Source of the DNA: CAZAPZ01 sp964487285
GTDB lineage: Bacteria > Campylobacterota_A > Desulfurellia > JAADFJ01
Assembly: GCA_964487285.1 (NCBI GenBank)
Contig: CAZAPZ010000022.1
Location: forward strand, 1-19,689
Length of the DNA stretch: 19,689 nucleotides
Direction of reading: 5' to 3'
A program made the position numbers and the translations under genes. Positions 1 through 7,335 of this stretch are shown here, piece after piece. The stretch's first letter is position 1; the number at the start of each line of letters is the position of its first letter. The notes under the pieces were generated by a model. It was not told where the DNA came from and searched no databases. It saw only the letters and a program-made list of their open reading frames with translations.

Positions 1-226
1 CTTTGTATTATAATAGCATTCTATAATATTCAAATATATCGACTTTTGCCTCCTTTCTGTTTTTGTATTGCCCTATTTCATTTACCAGCTCACTTTTTAA
101 GGTTATAAAAAAGCTCTCTGCAGCTGCATTATCGCAACAGTTGCCTTTCCCGCTCATACTCTGGGTTATTTTATAGCTCTTGAAATGGTAACCTAAATTC
201 ACACCAACATGGAAAATAGAATTCAT
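1..226 (-). pseudogene. IS3-family transposase (OrfB) C-terminal remnant, frameshifted
   Basis: The minus-strand frame reads through a piece of the integrase catalytic core typical of IS3-family OrfB: a stretch resembling Q-S-M-S-x-K-G-N-C-x-D-N-A-x-A-E-S-F-F, which contains the last two acidic residues of the DDE triad (the D of DNA and the E of ESFF), followed by LKSELVNE and a helix that leads to the usual Y-N-x-K-R-R-H tail. The frame stops at about position 8, but YYNTK continues in another frame right beside it, so a one-base shift near positions 17-25 breaks the gene. On the N-terminal side homology fades near the in-frame ATG at 226; the segment there (FHVGVNLGYHF) looks like a collapsed FHSDRG region lacking the second catalytic aspartate. 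The window edge cuts off the rest. It is an inactive relic. Family assignment is firm; the subgroup is not resolved. Confidence 0.72.
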
Positions 227-395
227 AGTATAATCCTTCCGAAAATAAGTTCGGGAAGAACAGATTATTATTTCAAAAGCTCTCAAAAAGGCATATTTAA
301 GAGCTTTTTTGACGAAGATTAGGCTAAGAAAACAGCTATGCTATAGGGAACGGATATTTTCTCAAGCTGATAAATGGAATAAAATACGAGCTGGT

Positions 396-413
396 TTATT
401 GTGCAGTGGTCTC
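396..413 (+). repeat. 18-bp direct repeat, copy 1 (flanks regulator gene)
   Basis: The 18-mer TTATTGTGCAGTGGTCTC lies just downstream of the regulator's stop codon. It matches 17 of 18 bases of the segment at 1614-1631, upstream of the same gene and in the same orientation. The region 287-432 around it contains no gene that I can recognise. Confidence 0.6.
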
Positions 414-432
414 GTTAGCATAAAACAATTTT

Positions 433-1347
433 TTAGCTGTCATTTGGAAAAACAGCTTTTCCGGAAATATCAATCTTATAACCGCTGACTGACGCAGCCA
501 TTTTGCGAAAAGCATTCTCATTTAGAAGACTAAGAAACAGCTGAATCTTACGATCAAAAAATCGTTCCTTAGAGATAATAAAATCAAACCGTTCCCACCC
601 AAATGAAATAAAATTTAGATTAAACATATCCGCGGCTGCTTTGATGCCAGGCCCTGCGTCTGCTTTGCCGGAAAATACTTCGGCGGCTATATCTATGTGT
701 TGAACAATCTCATTGTGGTATCCATTTAATAACTTAGGATTGATATCGGCTTTCTTAAGTAGTTTATCAAATAGCAGTCTTGTTCCCGTACCTAAAGGGC
801 GATTTACTATGCGGATATTATTATCGGTTAAATCCATAACACCGGATATATTCTTTGGATTTCCTTTGCCAATTATAAGACCTTGTTCGCGCCTGCAGAA
901 ATTAAGAGTTGCAGGCATTGTTCCAAGCTCCTTTAAAGCAAAATCAAAATTGTATTCCCTTTCATTCTCTTCAATAAGGTGGCTGCATGCTATATGACAC
1001 AAACCCTGTTTAAGGGCGCTCAAACCACCAATGCTGCCGATGCTACCGTGAACAGCAATATGACCGGGATTCAGTCGATTAAAAAGATCTATGGTTTTAT
1101 TTAATAAAATATCATTGCTGCCTAATATTATAAGAGGTCCGCTATAAGTTGAAAGACGGTCGGGTTTTGGATAATTTATTGTTTTGCTTTCAAGCCATTG
1201 TTCAACAAGGTGACGTTGAAAAAGCCACTTTCCTGTGATTTTGGTTGCAGGTAGTTCCTTTTCAGAGATAAGGTTATAGATCATCTTATCATTGATACCG
1301 AGAAGTTTTGCAACATCACGCGTATTAAGCAAACCCTTCTTATTCAT
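433..1347 (-). CDS. One-component regulator: helix-turn-helix plus PBP-like ligand domain, probably tungstate/molybdate responsive
   Basis: 304 aa. Residues 1-60 form an excisionase/MerR-like helix-turn-helix (LLNTRDVAKLLGIN, then IYNLISEKELPATKI and GKWLF) of the HTH_17 type. Residues about 70-300 form a periplasmic-binding-protein-like domain of the PBP_like family (PF12727 type): GSNDILL near the start, GSIGSIGGLSALKQG, the CRREQGLIIGKGNP block, NRPLGTGTRLLFD, GYHNEIVQH and ADAGPGIKAAA. There is no signal peptide, so the sensor domain sits in the cytoplasm. Proteins of this design usually accompany molybdate or tungstate transport genes. Here it diverges from tupABC, so control of tup in response to tungstate is the best inference; repression or activation cannot be told. 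The ATG at 1347 is preceded by GAAGG. A good promoter at 1641-1668 would give a leader of about 286 nt. Domain calls are firm; the ligand is inferred. Confidence 0.88.
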   Translation of the reverse strand: MNKKGLLNTRDVAKLLGINDKMIYNLISEKELPATKITGKWLFQRHLVEQWLESKTINYPKPDRLSTYSGPLIILGSNDILLNKTIDLFNRLNPGHIAVHGSIGSIGGLSALKQGLCHIACSHLIEENEREYNFDFALKELGTMPATLNFCRREQGLIIGKGNPKNISGVMDLTDNNIRIVNRPLGTGTRLLFDKLLKKADINPKLLNGYHNEIVQHIDIAAEVFSGKADAGPGIKAAADMFNLNFISFGWERFDFIISKERFFDRKIQLFLSLLNENAFRKMAASVSGYKIDISGKAVFPNDS

Positions 1348-1459
1348 AATAAGCGCCTTCGCAGAAGCCGAAGAGCCTGCGAGATTTAAAAATTAAAATT
1401 TGAGGGATTAACCGGTTAGTTTGAAAATTTTTATTTCCTGAAGATTGTCGGCTATTTAG

Positions 1460-1610
1460 CTTCCCCGTGGGCAATATCAGCTTTCCAATATGCTTATGTT
1501 TTACTTCCTTGAAATTAACCAGGTTAGTCCTGCAGAAGTTCGCCTTGCCTACCTGTCTGCGTGCGGCTCGCCCGCACAGGCAGATGGAAAAGCTAATATT
1601 GCAGGGAAGG
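1460..1610. repeat. Imperfect inverted repeat enclosing a GC-rich palindrome
   Basis: The left arm at 1460-1486 reads CTTCCCCGTG then GGCAATATCAGCTTTCC. The right arm at 1586-1610 reads GGAAAAGCTAATATTGC then AGGGAAGG. Their outer 17 bases are complementary apart from one indel and one substitution. Between them, 1553-1583 is a second, GC-rich imperfect palindrome whose core TCTGCGTGCG recurs at 19451-19460. The nested structure resembles a miniature inverted-repeat element or a folded leader. Confidence 0.55.
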
Positions 1611-1613
1611 TGC

Positions 1614-1631
1614 TTATTGTGTAGTGGTCTC
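1614..1631 (+). repeat. 18-bp direct repeat, copy 2
   Basis: TTATTGTGTAGTGGTCTC differs at one base from the copy at 396-413. The pair brackets the regulator gene and its leader. It lies immediately downstream of the predicted -10 box (1641-1646) of the leftward promoter, so it would be at the very start of the regulator transcript. Confidence 0.6.
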
Positions 1632-1640
1632 ATAATATAG

Positions 1641-1668
1641 ATTATAAACTAATGTTTAAGTTAGTCAA
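1641..1668 (-). promoter_or_regulatory. Predicted sigma-70-type promoter for the regulator gene
   Basis: On the minus strand the -35 box TTGACT (1668-1663) is followed after 16 bp by a perfect TATAAT -10 box (1646-1641). Transcription would begin near 1634. The spacing and match are good for an AT-rich genome, but no other evidence is available. Confidence 0.6.
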
Positions 1669-1692
1669 TTTGATTACAACATGGCACTACCT

Positions 1693-1723
1693 AATAGCTA
1701 TTTTAAGTTATTATTAGTTATTA
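1693..1723. promoter_or_regulatory. Candidate operator: small palindrome plus 10-bp-spaced direct repeat
   Basis: AATAGCTATT (1693-1702) is a perfect 10-bp palindrome. It is followed by AGTTATTA at 1706-1713 and again at 1716-1723, a spacing of exactly one helical turn. The site lies between the two divergent promoters, about 30-60 bp upstream of the tupA -35 box, a sensible place for the divergently encoded regulator to bind. AT-rich DNA produces such patterns by chance, so this is only a candidate. Confidence 0.3.
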
Positions 1724-1754
1724 TAAATCCTTATCTGAATAATTAAGAAATATC

Positions 1755-1784
1755 TTGACATAAAATAGTTTATAAGCATATAAT
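1755..1784 (+). promoter_or_regulatory. Predicted sigma-70-type promoter for tupABC
   Basis: A perfect TTGACA (1755-1760) and a perfect TATAAT (1779-1784) are separated by 18 bp. The start site would be near 1791, giving a leader of about 20 nt. GGAGG (1801-1805) sits six bases before the tupA ATG at 1812. Confidence 0.75.
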
Positions 1785-1811
1785 ATAACAAAATAATTTT
1801 GGAGGTTTAAT

Positions 1812-2624
1812 ATGGTCAAAAAGATTTTATCAATTTTTGCTGTAATATTTGTGATAGCTGCGGCGAACAGCAGCTTTGCAAAAATACTGAAGCTATCAAG
1901 CACTACAAGCACGCAAAACACAGGGCTGTTGAGATTTCTTTCAAAACAGTTCAAAACCGACACCGGATACACGCTTGCGGTTATCGCCGTCGGCACAGGA
2001 AGGGCATTAAAATTAGCTCAGAATTGTGATGTTGATGTCACTTTGGTGCATGCACCTTCTTTGGAAAGAGAGTTTGTAGCAAAAGGATATGGGATTGACA
2101 GACGAATTGTAATGGCTAACTATTTTGTGGTAGTGGGACCAAAATCTGATCCCGCCGATATCAGACAGGCGCATTCGGCAGTAGATGCATTCACAAGAAT
2201 AGCACACTCAAAATCGGATTTTCTATCCAGAGATGACAACTCCGGCACAAATGTGAAAGAGAAGACCATATGGAGAATGGCAGGTATTACACCAACCGGT
2301 TCATGGTATGAAAGAATCGGGCATGGAATGGGAGCTACGCTAATTATGGCTTCGGAAAAAGACGCATATACACTATCTGATATTGGAACTTACCTAAAAT
2401 TAAAAAATAAACTAAATATAGTTCCGCTCTATGATAAAAAAAGCAAGTTATTGTATAATCCCTACCATGTAATTGCCGTTAATCCCAATCATTGCAGTAA
2501 TGTAGATTATAAAGGCGCATTAAAATTTGATAGATGGATAACATCAAAAAGAGTGCAGAAACTAATAGCTTCCTACAAAGATTCCGAAGGTAAAACTCTT
2601 TTCACACCTCTTTCAATTTATTAA
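1812..2624 (+). CDS. tupA: Tungstate ABC transporter, periplasmic substrate-binding protein TupA
   Basis: 270 aa, the usual length. Residues 1-23 are a signal peptide (MVKKILS, a hydrophobic core IFAVIFVIAAA, cleavage after SFA), so the protein is exported to the periplasm. The mature part opens with the oxyanion-binding block SSTTSTQNTGLL, then VIAVGTGRALKLA, DVTLVHAPS, the NYFVVVGPKSDPAD region, SRDDNSGTN and GMGATL, all characteristic of TupA rather than ModA or WtpA. The first gene of tupABC, it has a strong ribosome site (GGAGG) and a consensus promoter. It binds tungstate and delivers it to TupB. The next gene begins 14 nt after the stop. Identification is confident from motif order and from the neighbouring tupB and tupC. 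Confidence 0.93.
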   Translation: MVKKILSIFAVIFVIAAANSSFAKILKLSSTTSTQNTGLLRFLSKQFKTDTGYTLAVIAVGTGRALKLAQNCDVDVTLVHAPSLEREFVAKGYGIDRRIVMANYFVVVGPKSDPADIRQAHSAVDAFTRIAHSKSDFLSRDDNSGTNVKEKTIWRMAGITPTGSWYERIGHGMGATLIMASEKDAYTLSDIGTYLKLKNKLNIVPLYDKKSKLLYNPYHVIAVNPNHCSNVDYKGALKFDRWITSKRVQKLIASYKDSEGKTLFTPLSIY

Positions 2625-2638
2625 ACGGCAATAAGCAG

Positions 2639-3325
2639 TTGGATCCTTTTCTATCCTCTTTTAAGACCGCTATAGATCTAATATTATCCGGAGATTCGGC
2701 CACGTATCAGGCCATATTTTTATCTATGAAAGTTGGTTTCTTTGCAACGACTATTGCAGCAATTACAGGTCTGCCCATTGCACTTATCCTTGTAACAAAA
2801 CGATTTAGAGGCAGAAGTTTCTTAATCACAATTTTCAATGCCTTTATGGGACTTCCAAGCGTTGTAGTGGGATTGGTTGGATATGGACTTCTGTCACATA
2901 GAGGCGTTCTCGGCATGCTTGACCTTCTTTTTACACCTTACGCAATTATCATAGGCGATGTTATGCTCGGCATACCAACTATGGTAGCAATGACAGAATC
3001 CGCCCTTTCAGATTATCACGATAAAGTTGATGAAACCATAAAAACATTGAGCATTTCCACTATAGATGGAAACATATTGCTTGTAAAAGAATCAATATAT
3101 GGGATTATGGGAGCAGTAAGCGCATGCTTTGGAAGGATTTTTGAAGAGGTGGGAGCGGCAATGATGCTTGGAGGAAATATTATGGGCATCACAAGAACTA
3201 TGACGACTGCAATTGAGCTTGAAACAACAAAGGGTGAGTTTGCAAGAGGCGTCGCTATTGGGATAATACTTTTATCTATATCAATCTCAGTTAATGTAAC
3301 ATTGCAATGGTTCAAAAAACGATAG
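2639..3325 (+). CDS. tupB: Tungstate ABC transporter, permease TupB
   Basis: 228 aa inner-membrane permease with several hydrophobic helices (about residues 29-50, 62-85, 91-115, 145-170, 200-222). The cytoplasmic coupling region shows the EEVGAAMMLGGNI signature (residues about 167-180), the EAA-like loop that contacts the ATPase; the GLPSVVVGLVGYGLLS and YAIIIGDVMLGIPTMVA stretches are typical of TupB. The start is TTG at 2639: no ATG or GTG lies upstream in frame after the tupA stop, and the N-terminus (MDPFLSSFKTAIDLILSGD) matches the family's usual beginning, whereas the first internal ATG would cut into the first membrane segment. The ribosome site is weak, suggesting translational coupling to tupA. 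The 3' end overlaps tupC by 19 bp. Confidence 0.92.
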   Translation: MDPFLSSFKTAIDLILSGDSATYQAIFLSMKVGFFATTIAAITGLPIALILVTKRFRGRSFLITIFNAFMGLPSVVVGLVGYGLLSHRGVLGMLDLLFTPYAIIIGDVMLGIPTMVAMTESALSDYHDKVDETIKTLSISTIDGNILLVKESIYGIMGAVSACFGRIFEEVGAAMMLGGNIMGITRTMTTAIELETTKGEFARGVAIGIILLSISISVNVTLQWFKKR

Positions 3326-4302
3326 AAATCAAAAATTTAACTTTAGCTTACAATAAAAACTGGAAGCTCTATGTTAAAAAAGCAACGATAGAAGAAAATT
3401 CGATTGTAGTTTTTTCAGGTGCAAATGGTTCAGGCAAAAGCACGCTCTTACGCTCTATTGCACTTTTGTTTAAGCCTGAATCGGGCCAAATAACTATTTT
3501 TGGTAATACAGCCTATCAAAATAGAAAATCCGATCTATTAATCAGAAAAGCATACGTTACGATGGTGCACCAAAATCCGTATCTATTCAAAGGAACTGCC
3601 AAATACAACATCATGCTCGGATTAAAAGCGTACGGAAATACAAATTACCATGAGGCAAAAAATCTGTTAAAACTCTTTGAAAAAGAAGATATTGAAAATG
3701 AAAAAGTAGATAAGCTATCAGGCGGGCAAAGGCAGAAGGTGGCACTTGTCAGGGCTATGGTGATGCCTGTAAAGATATTAATATTTGATGAGCCGCTTGA
3801 AGGTCTTGACAAGGCATCCAAACCGATTTTTTTGAATTTATGTAAAAAAATGTCATTAGATAAAACAATCCTAATATCAAGCCATAAGGCAGAAGATCTC
3901 GTTAAAATATCAGATAAAATATACAACCTATCAAACGGGTCGGTTTTTTCAGGAAATCCTAAGAATATTTTCAGGGGTAAGCTGATTGAAGAAAACGGTT
4001 CTATCTATTTTGATACTGGAAAGGTAAGATTTGCCGCTCAAAATGAACCTGAAGCCACTACAGCACTGATTAATCCCGATACCATATCGCTATCTTTCGC
4101 AAAACAACATAGTAGCATAAGAAACTGTTTAAAGGGAAAAGTCAAAAAAATTATACAAGAAAAAGATTCTGTATCTGTAACTGTAGAAGCAGGAGAACTA
4201 TTTTCGGCAACGATAACTAATTATAGTGCTCAACGATTGATGCTGAAACCGGATGATGATATATATGTAGCGTTTAAGGCCAATTCTGTGAAACTATTTT
4301 AG
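3307..4302 (+). CDS. tupC: Tungstate ABC transporter, ATP-binding protein TupC with C-terminal TOBE-like domain
   Basis: 331 aa. The nucleotide-binding domain covers residues 1-235: Walker A GANGSGKST (38-46), Q-loop glutamine 89 (VHQNP), signature LSGGQRQ (137-143), Walker B ILIFDEP (157-163), the D-loop GLD and switch histidine 193 (SSHKAED). Residues about 265-331 (LKGKVKKII to FKANSVKLF) resemble a TOBE oxyanion-binding domain, as in ModC, which may sense intracellular tungstate or molybdate and adjust transport. The gene starts inside tupB (19-bp overlap), implying coupled translation and one transcript. ATP hydrolysis here drives tungstate import through TupB. A strong hairpin follows at 4338-4379. 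The ATPase call is certain; the TOBE call is moderately confident. Confidence 0.93.
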   Translation: MVQKTIEIKNLTLAYNKNWKLYVKKATIEENSIVVFSGANGSGKSTLLRSIALLFKPESGQITIFGNTAYQNRKSDLLIRKAYVTMVHQNPYLFKGTAKYNIMLGLKAYGNTNYHEAKNLLKLFEKEDIENEKVDKLSGGQRQKVALVRAMVMPVKILIFDEPLEGLDKASKPIFLNLCKKMSLDKTILISSHKAEDLVKISDKIYNLSNGSVFSGNPKNIFRGKLIEENGSIYFDTGKVRFAAQNEPEATTALINPDTISLSFAKQHSSIRNCLKGKVKKIIQEKDSVSVTVEAGELFSATITNYSAQRLMLKPDDDIYVAFKANSVKLF

Positions 4303-4337
4303 GATACTATTAAAATATAATTAATCGCAAAAGGGAC

Positions 4338-4379
4338 ATATACGGGTAGATAATCGGTAGTTGCTACCTACCCGTATAT
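4338..4379. terminator. Hairpin between convergent tupC and sdhB (bidirectional terminator candidate)
   Basis: A perfect 12-bp stem, ATATACGGGTAG (4338-4349) with CTACCCGTATAT (4368-4379), encloses a loop that can form a smaller GGTAG/CTACC hairpin. It lies in the 85-bp gap between the convergent genes tupC and sdhB. On the minus strand the stem is followed by TGTCCCTTTTGC, a short T run; on the plus strand the tail is A-rich, so termination would be better for the TCA operon than for tup. Confidence 0.6.
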
Positions 4380-4387
4380 AAGAAAAA

Positions 4388-5110
4388 TCAATATTTTCTA
4401 CTTATTATTGCCTGCTGAAGCTGTGCTATTGCTTTAGTTGGATTAAGTTCTTTCGGACAAGCCTGTATGCAGTTCATAATTGTATGACATCTCCATAAAC
4501 CATGTTTATCATTAATAATATCAAGTTTTTCATCTTTTCCTTCATCTCTTGTATCAAAAACAAATCTCGCTGTATTTATTAGTGCAGAAGGTCCGAGGTA
4601 ATCGGGATCTGCCCAGTATGAAGGACAAGAACTTGAACAGCACGCACACAATATACATTCATAAAGTCCATTGAGTTTATTTCTGTCTTCAATGGATTGA
4701 AGTCTCTCCTTACCCGGAGGAGGAGTCTTCTCAACAAGGTACGGTTTTACAACATAGTATTTATTAAAAAAATCGGTAAAATCACATACAAGATCTTTAA
4801 CAACCGGAATTCCAGGCAGGGGTCTAATGGTAAGAACACTACTTTTAAGGTCTCTAATATGTGTTATGCATCCAACCATGTTAACGCCGTTTACATTAAT
4901 CCCGTCAGAGCCGCATACTCCCTCTCTGCAGCTTCTTCTATATACAAGGGTTCCGTCCTGTTCCCATCTTATCTGATTTAAGCCGTCCAGAATCATCATT
5001 CCATCGGTTCTGTAATCTACTTCGTAATCTTGAAAATGACCTGCTTTATCCATTTCAGGATTATATCGTTCGATTCTAAAGGTAACTTTATCACCTATAG
5101 CTAATGACAT
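4388..5110 (-). CDS. sdhB: Succinate dehydrogenase iron-sulfur subunit SdhB
   Basis: 240 aa, the normal length. It carries electrons from the flavin of SdhA to quinone through three clusters. The [2Fe-2S] site is SCREGVCGSD...GC with C61, C66, D69 and C81; the aspartate in the third position is also found in E. coli SdhB. The [4Fe-4S] motif CILCACCSSSCP and the [3Fe-4S] motif CHTIMNCIQACPKELNP follow in the C-terminal ferredoxin-like half. The ATG at 5110 has an excellent site, AAGGAGGT, which overlaps the sdhA stop region; sdhA ends 14 bases upstream. Last gene of the TCA operon, followed by the hairpin at 4338-4379. The two-subunit membrane anchor upstream places it in a succinate dehydrogenase rather than a one-anchor fumarate reductase, although the direction of reaction in vivo is not decided by sequence. 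Confidence 0.95.
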   Translation of the reverse strand: MSLAIGDKVTFRIERYNPEMDKAGHFQDYEVDYRTDGMMILDGLNQIRWEQDGTLVYRRSCREGVCGSDGINVNGVNMVGCITHIRDLKSSVLTIRPLPGIPVVKDLVCDFTDFFNKYYVVKPYLVEKTPPPGKERLQSIEDRNKLNGLYECILCACCSSSCPSYWADPDYLGPSALINTARFVFDTRDEGKDEKLDIINDKHGLWRCHTIMNCIQACPKELNPTKAIAQLQQAIISRKY

Positions 5111-5124
5111 TCATTTACCTCCTT

Positions 5125-6933
5125 TTAGTAAACCCGCTTTTTAGGTTGGAACGTCGGGGCTGTTATTGCTTTGGTTCGAACCGGCTTATATTTGACTTCT
5201 ACTTTTCCATCTTTTAAAAATATCAAAGTATGCTTAAGCCATTCTTTGTCATTGCGTTCAGGATAATCATCTCTATAGTGAGCACCTCTGCTCTCTGTTC
5301 TGTTAAGAGCAGCTTCTGTCTCAATCAAGGAGACATCAAGAAGTGATTCTAATTCCAATGTTTCAACAAGGTCCATATTAAACGACATCCCTTTATCTTG
5401 TATTCCAACTTTTTTATACTCTTTTCTTAAATTAGTTAAAACATCAATCTGGCGTTTGAGACTTTCTTCCGTTCTAAAAACACCCATGTTGTTAGTCATG
5501 CTATCACGCAATTTTTCCCACACTGCATTATTCTTGACACTGCCCTCGGATTCAAACAGCTTGTGGATTTTTTTGATAGTATCGCCAGCCGTTTTATCGG
5601 CCAAATACTCTAACGGAGGAGTGGGAAGTTCAATATCATTCTCAAGAATCCATTTAGATGCCTGACGGCCTGCCTGAGATCCTGTTACAACAAGATCAAG
5701 CAATGAGTTACATCCAAGACGATTTGCCCCATGAAGAGATACGCAGGCACATTCACCCGCTGCATAAAATCCTTCAACAGGTTTTTCAGGATTATCTCCA
5801 TCAGGAATAACTACTTGAGCAAAATAATTAGTAGGAATGCCGCCCATGTGATAATGACCCGTCGGTTCAACAGGTATTGGCTCTTTTGTGCAGTCTATTC
5901 CCGTAAATTTATATGCGAGTTCCCATATTCCTGGAAGTTTATCCATAATAAAATCGTGTCCAAGATGATCAAGTTTCAAAAGCATATGATCTTTTTTTGG
6001 GCCTACACCTTTGCCGTCTCTTACTTCCTGCGCCATACCTCTGCTGACAACATCACGGCTTGCAAGATCCAAAACATGAGGCGCATATTTCTTCATAAAT
6101 CGCTCACCGTCGGAATTAAGAAGATAGCCGCCTTCACCTCTTACACCTTCGGTAATTAGGTTTCCTGCAACATAAATTCCAGTAGGATGAAACTGAATAT
6201 ACTCAGGATCTTCAGCCGGAATTCCTGCTCGTAAAGCAATTGCCAGCCCGTCACCTGTATTGATATGTGCATTGGTATTTGTTCTAAAGTTTCTCATATT
6301 TCCTCCGGTTGCAAATACCACGGATTTACCATAGAAAATATCGATACCTCCATCAACCATATTCCACGTTGTAACACCTATTACTTTACCTGACTCTTCT
6401 CTAATAAGATCAAGTGCGTAATACTCGTTATAATAATTGATGAAAGGTGCTATGTCGCTCCTAAGGCTACGTTCAAAAAGTGTGTGCAGCAGAGAATGAC
6501 CGGATCTGTCCGCAACTGCGCATGATCTGTGAGCAAGTGTTTCACCAAAATTTCTAGTCTGTCCGCCGAAAGCTCTCTGGTATATCTTGCCCTCTTTGGT
6601 TCTTGAAAACGGCATACCCCAATGCTCAAGTCTATAAATAGCCGATGGAGCATTTTTAGTATAATACTCGCACGAATCCTGGTCAGCTACGTAGTCGGAA
6701 CCTTTAACAGTATCGTAATCGTGCCAAATCCAATAATCTTCATCCATATTGGCTAAAGCTGCGTTAATACCGCCTTGAGCTGATACCGTATGAGATCTTG
6801 TCGGGAAAACCTCAGATATAACAGCCGTTTTAAGATGTGCTAAACCGGTTTGAACAGCTGCCGATAATCCTGCTCCGCCAGCTCCGACAACAATGACGTC
6901 GGATTCATGAATTCTTACAGATATATCAGCCAT
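5125..6933 (-). CDS. sdhA: Succinate dehydrogenase flavoprotein subunit SdhA
   Basis: 602 aa. It oxidises succinate to fumarate with covalently bound FAD. Dinucleotide-binding GAGGAG is at residues 17-22; SHTVSAQGG supplies the FAD-linking histidine (H48). The substrate site shows QFHPTGIY, the LITEGVRGEGG loop, the SRDVVSRG arginine, GHYHMGGIPTN and GANRLGCNSLLDL. The C-terminal domain carries ESRGAHYRDDYPERND. The sequence is strikingly like mitochondrial and alphaproteobacterial SdhA. The ATG at 6933 follows a very strong AAGGAGGTATCA site and overlaps the end of sdhD by 8 bp (ATGGCTGA), so translation is coupled. The protein docks on SdhB at the cytoplasmic face of the inner membrane. Confidence 0.96.
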   Translation of the reverse strand: MADISVRIHESDVIVVGAGGAGLSAAVQTGLAHLKTAVISEVFPTRSHTVSAQGGINAALANMDEDYWIWHDYDTVKGSDYVADQDSCEYYTKNAPSAIYRLEHWGMPFSRTKEGKIYQRAFGGQTRNFGETLAHRSCAVADRSGHSLLHTLFERSLRSDIAPFINYYNEYYALDLIREESGKVIGVTTWNMVDGGIDIFYGKSVVFATGGNMRNFRTNTNAHINTGDGLAIALRAGIPAEDPEYIQFHPTGIYVAGNLITEGVRGEGGYLLNSDGERFMKKYAPHVLDLASRDVVSRGMAQEVRDGKGVGPKKDHMLLKLDHLGHDFIMDKLPGIWELAYKFTGIDCTKEPIPVEPTGHYHMGGIPTNYFAQVVIPDGDNPEKPVEGFYAAGECACVSLHGANRLGCNSLLDLVVTGSQAGRQASKWILENDIELPTPPLEYLADKTAGDTIKKIHKLFESEGSVKNNAVWEKLRDSMTNNMGVFRTEESLKRQIDVLTNLRKEYKKVGIQDKGMSFNMDLVETLELESLLDVSLIETEAALNRTESRGAHYRDDYPERNDKEWLKHTLIFLKDGKVEVKYKPVRTKAITAPTFQPKKRVY

Positions 6934-7327
6934 TGATACCTCCTTGTGGCAAGCTGAACGGTAAAATGGTTAGCAATGCCAAAATAAGATAAAATATTCC
7001 AAGCACCCAGAAAAGAGCTCTTATAAATAGCCTCCATCCGTCGCTATGTACATAATCATCTATAAATTCAAAGATACCGTTTATTCCGTGCCAAAGCGCA
7101 AAAACAACAAATGTAAGATCGAAAAGTTTCCATCCCATGCCCGATAATCTAACTGCAACTGTATGATAATCCGGGGTTGTACCCGGTGCATAAAAATGCT
7201 GAATATAAAAATGACCTATTAATAAAATCAGGAGAGCAATGCCCGATACACGCTGGAAAAACCATTCGAATGCGCCGGTTTTACCGCTTCCTTTATACCT
7301 ATCTATAAATCCTCTTGCGGTTGCCAT
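6926..7327 (-). CDS. sdhD: Succinate dehydrogenase membrane anchor SdhD
   Basis: 133 aa from the ATG at 7327. I prefer this start to the longer upstream frame because TAGGAGG stands just before it and the upstream extension would overlap the end of sdhC with an unrelated sequence. Three membrane helices lie at about 27-46, 66-87 and 99-123. WHGINGI around H80 supplies a likely haem b ligand, and the QRVSG motif near residues 26-29 is typical of the quinone-side first helix. Together with SdhC it holds SdhAB on the membrane and forms the quinone site. sdhC ends 8 bp upstream and sdhA begins within its last codons. Small anchor subunits diverge quickly, so the identification rests on topology, motifs and position. 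Confidence 0.9.
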   Translation of the reverse strand: MATARGFIDRYKGSGKTGAFEWFFQRVSGIALLILLIGHFYIQHFYAPGTTPDYHTVAVRLSGMGWKLFDLTFVVFALWHGINGIFEFIDDYVHSDGWRLFIRALFWVLGIFYLILALLTILPFSLPQGGING

Positions 7328-7335
7328 TTTACCTC

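Larger units (their letters stand above)
1348..1634 (-). other. Long repeat-rich leader / non-coding region upstream of the regulator
   Basis: No convincing gene lies here: the only long minus frame (to 1633) has a composition unlike a protein and runs through palindromic DNA. The DNA lies between the regulator's predicted promoter and its start codon, so it is probably transcribed as a 5' leader of about 286 nt. It contains imperfect inverted arms at 1460-1486 and 1586-1610, a GC-rich palindrome at 1553-1583, and two related CTAACC(T/C)GGTTAAT-like segments (around 1413 and 1520). It could be a structured leader RNA or the remains of a MITE-like repeat. I do not recognise a known riboswitch. 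Confidence 0.5.

Noticed and set aside
275..308. Inverted repeat AAAAGCTCT/AGAGCTTTT as a terminator
   Set aside because: The stem is perfect over 9 bp, but the loop is 16 nt and no adequate T run follows on the minus strand, where a gene would need it.
1340..1633. Minus-strand open frame of 97 codons upstream of the regulator
   Set aside because: It overlaps the regulator start, passes through inverted repeats, lacks a good ribosome site, and its residue pattern reflects palindromic DNA rather than a protein.
5731..6159. Plus-strand 142-codon frame
   Set aside because: It is antisense to the well-supported sdhA and has no ribosome site or family features.
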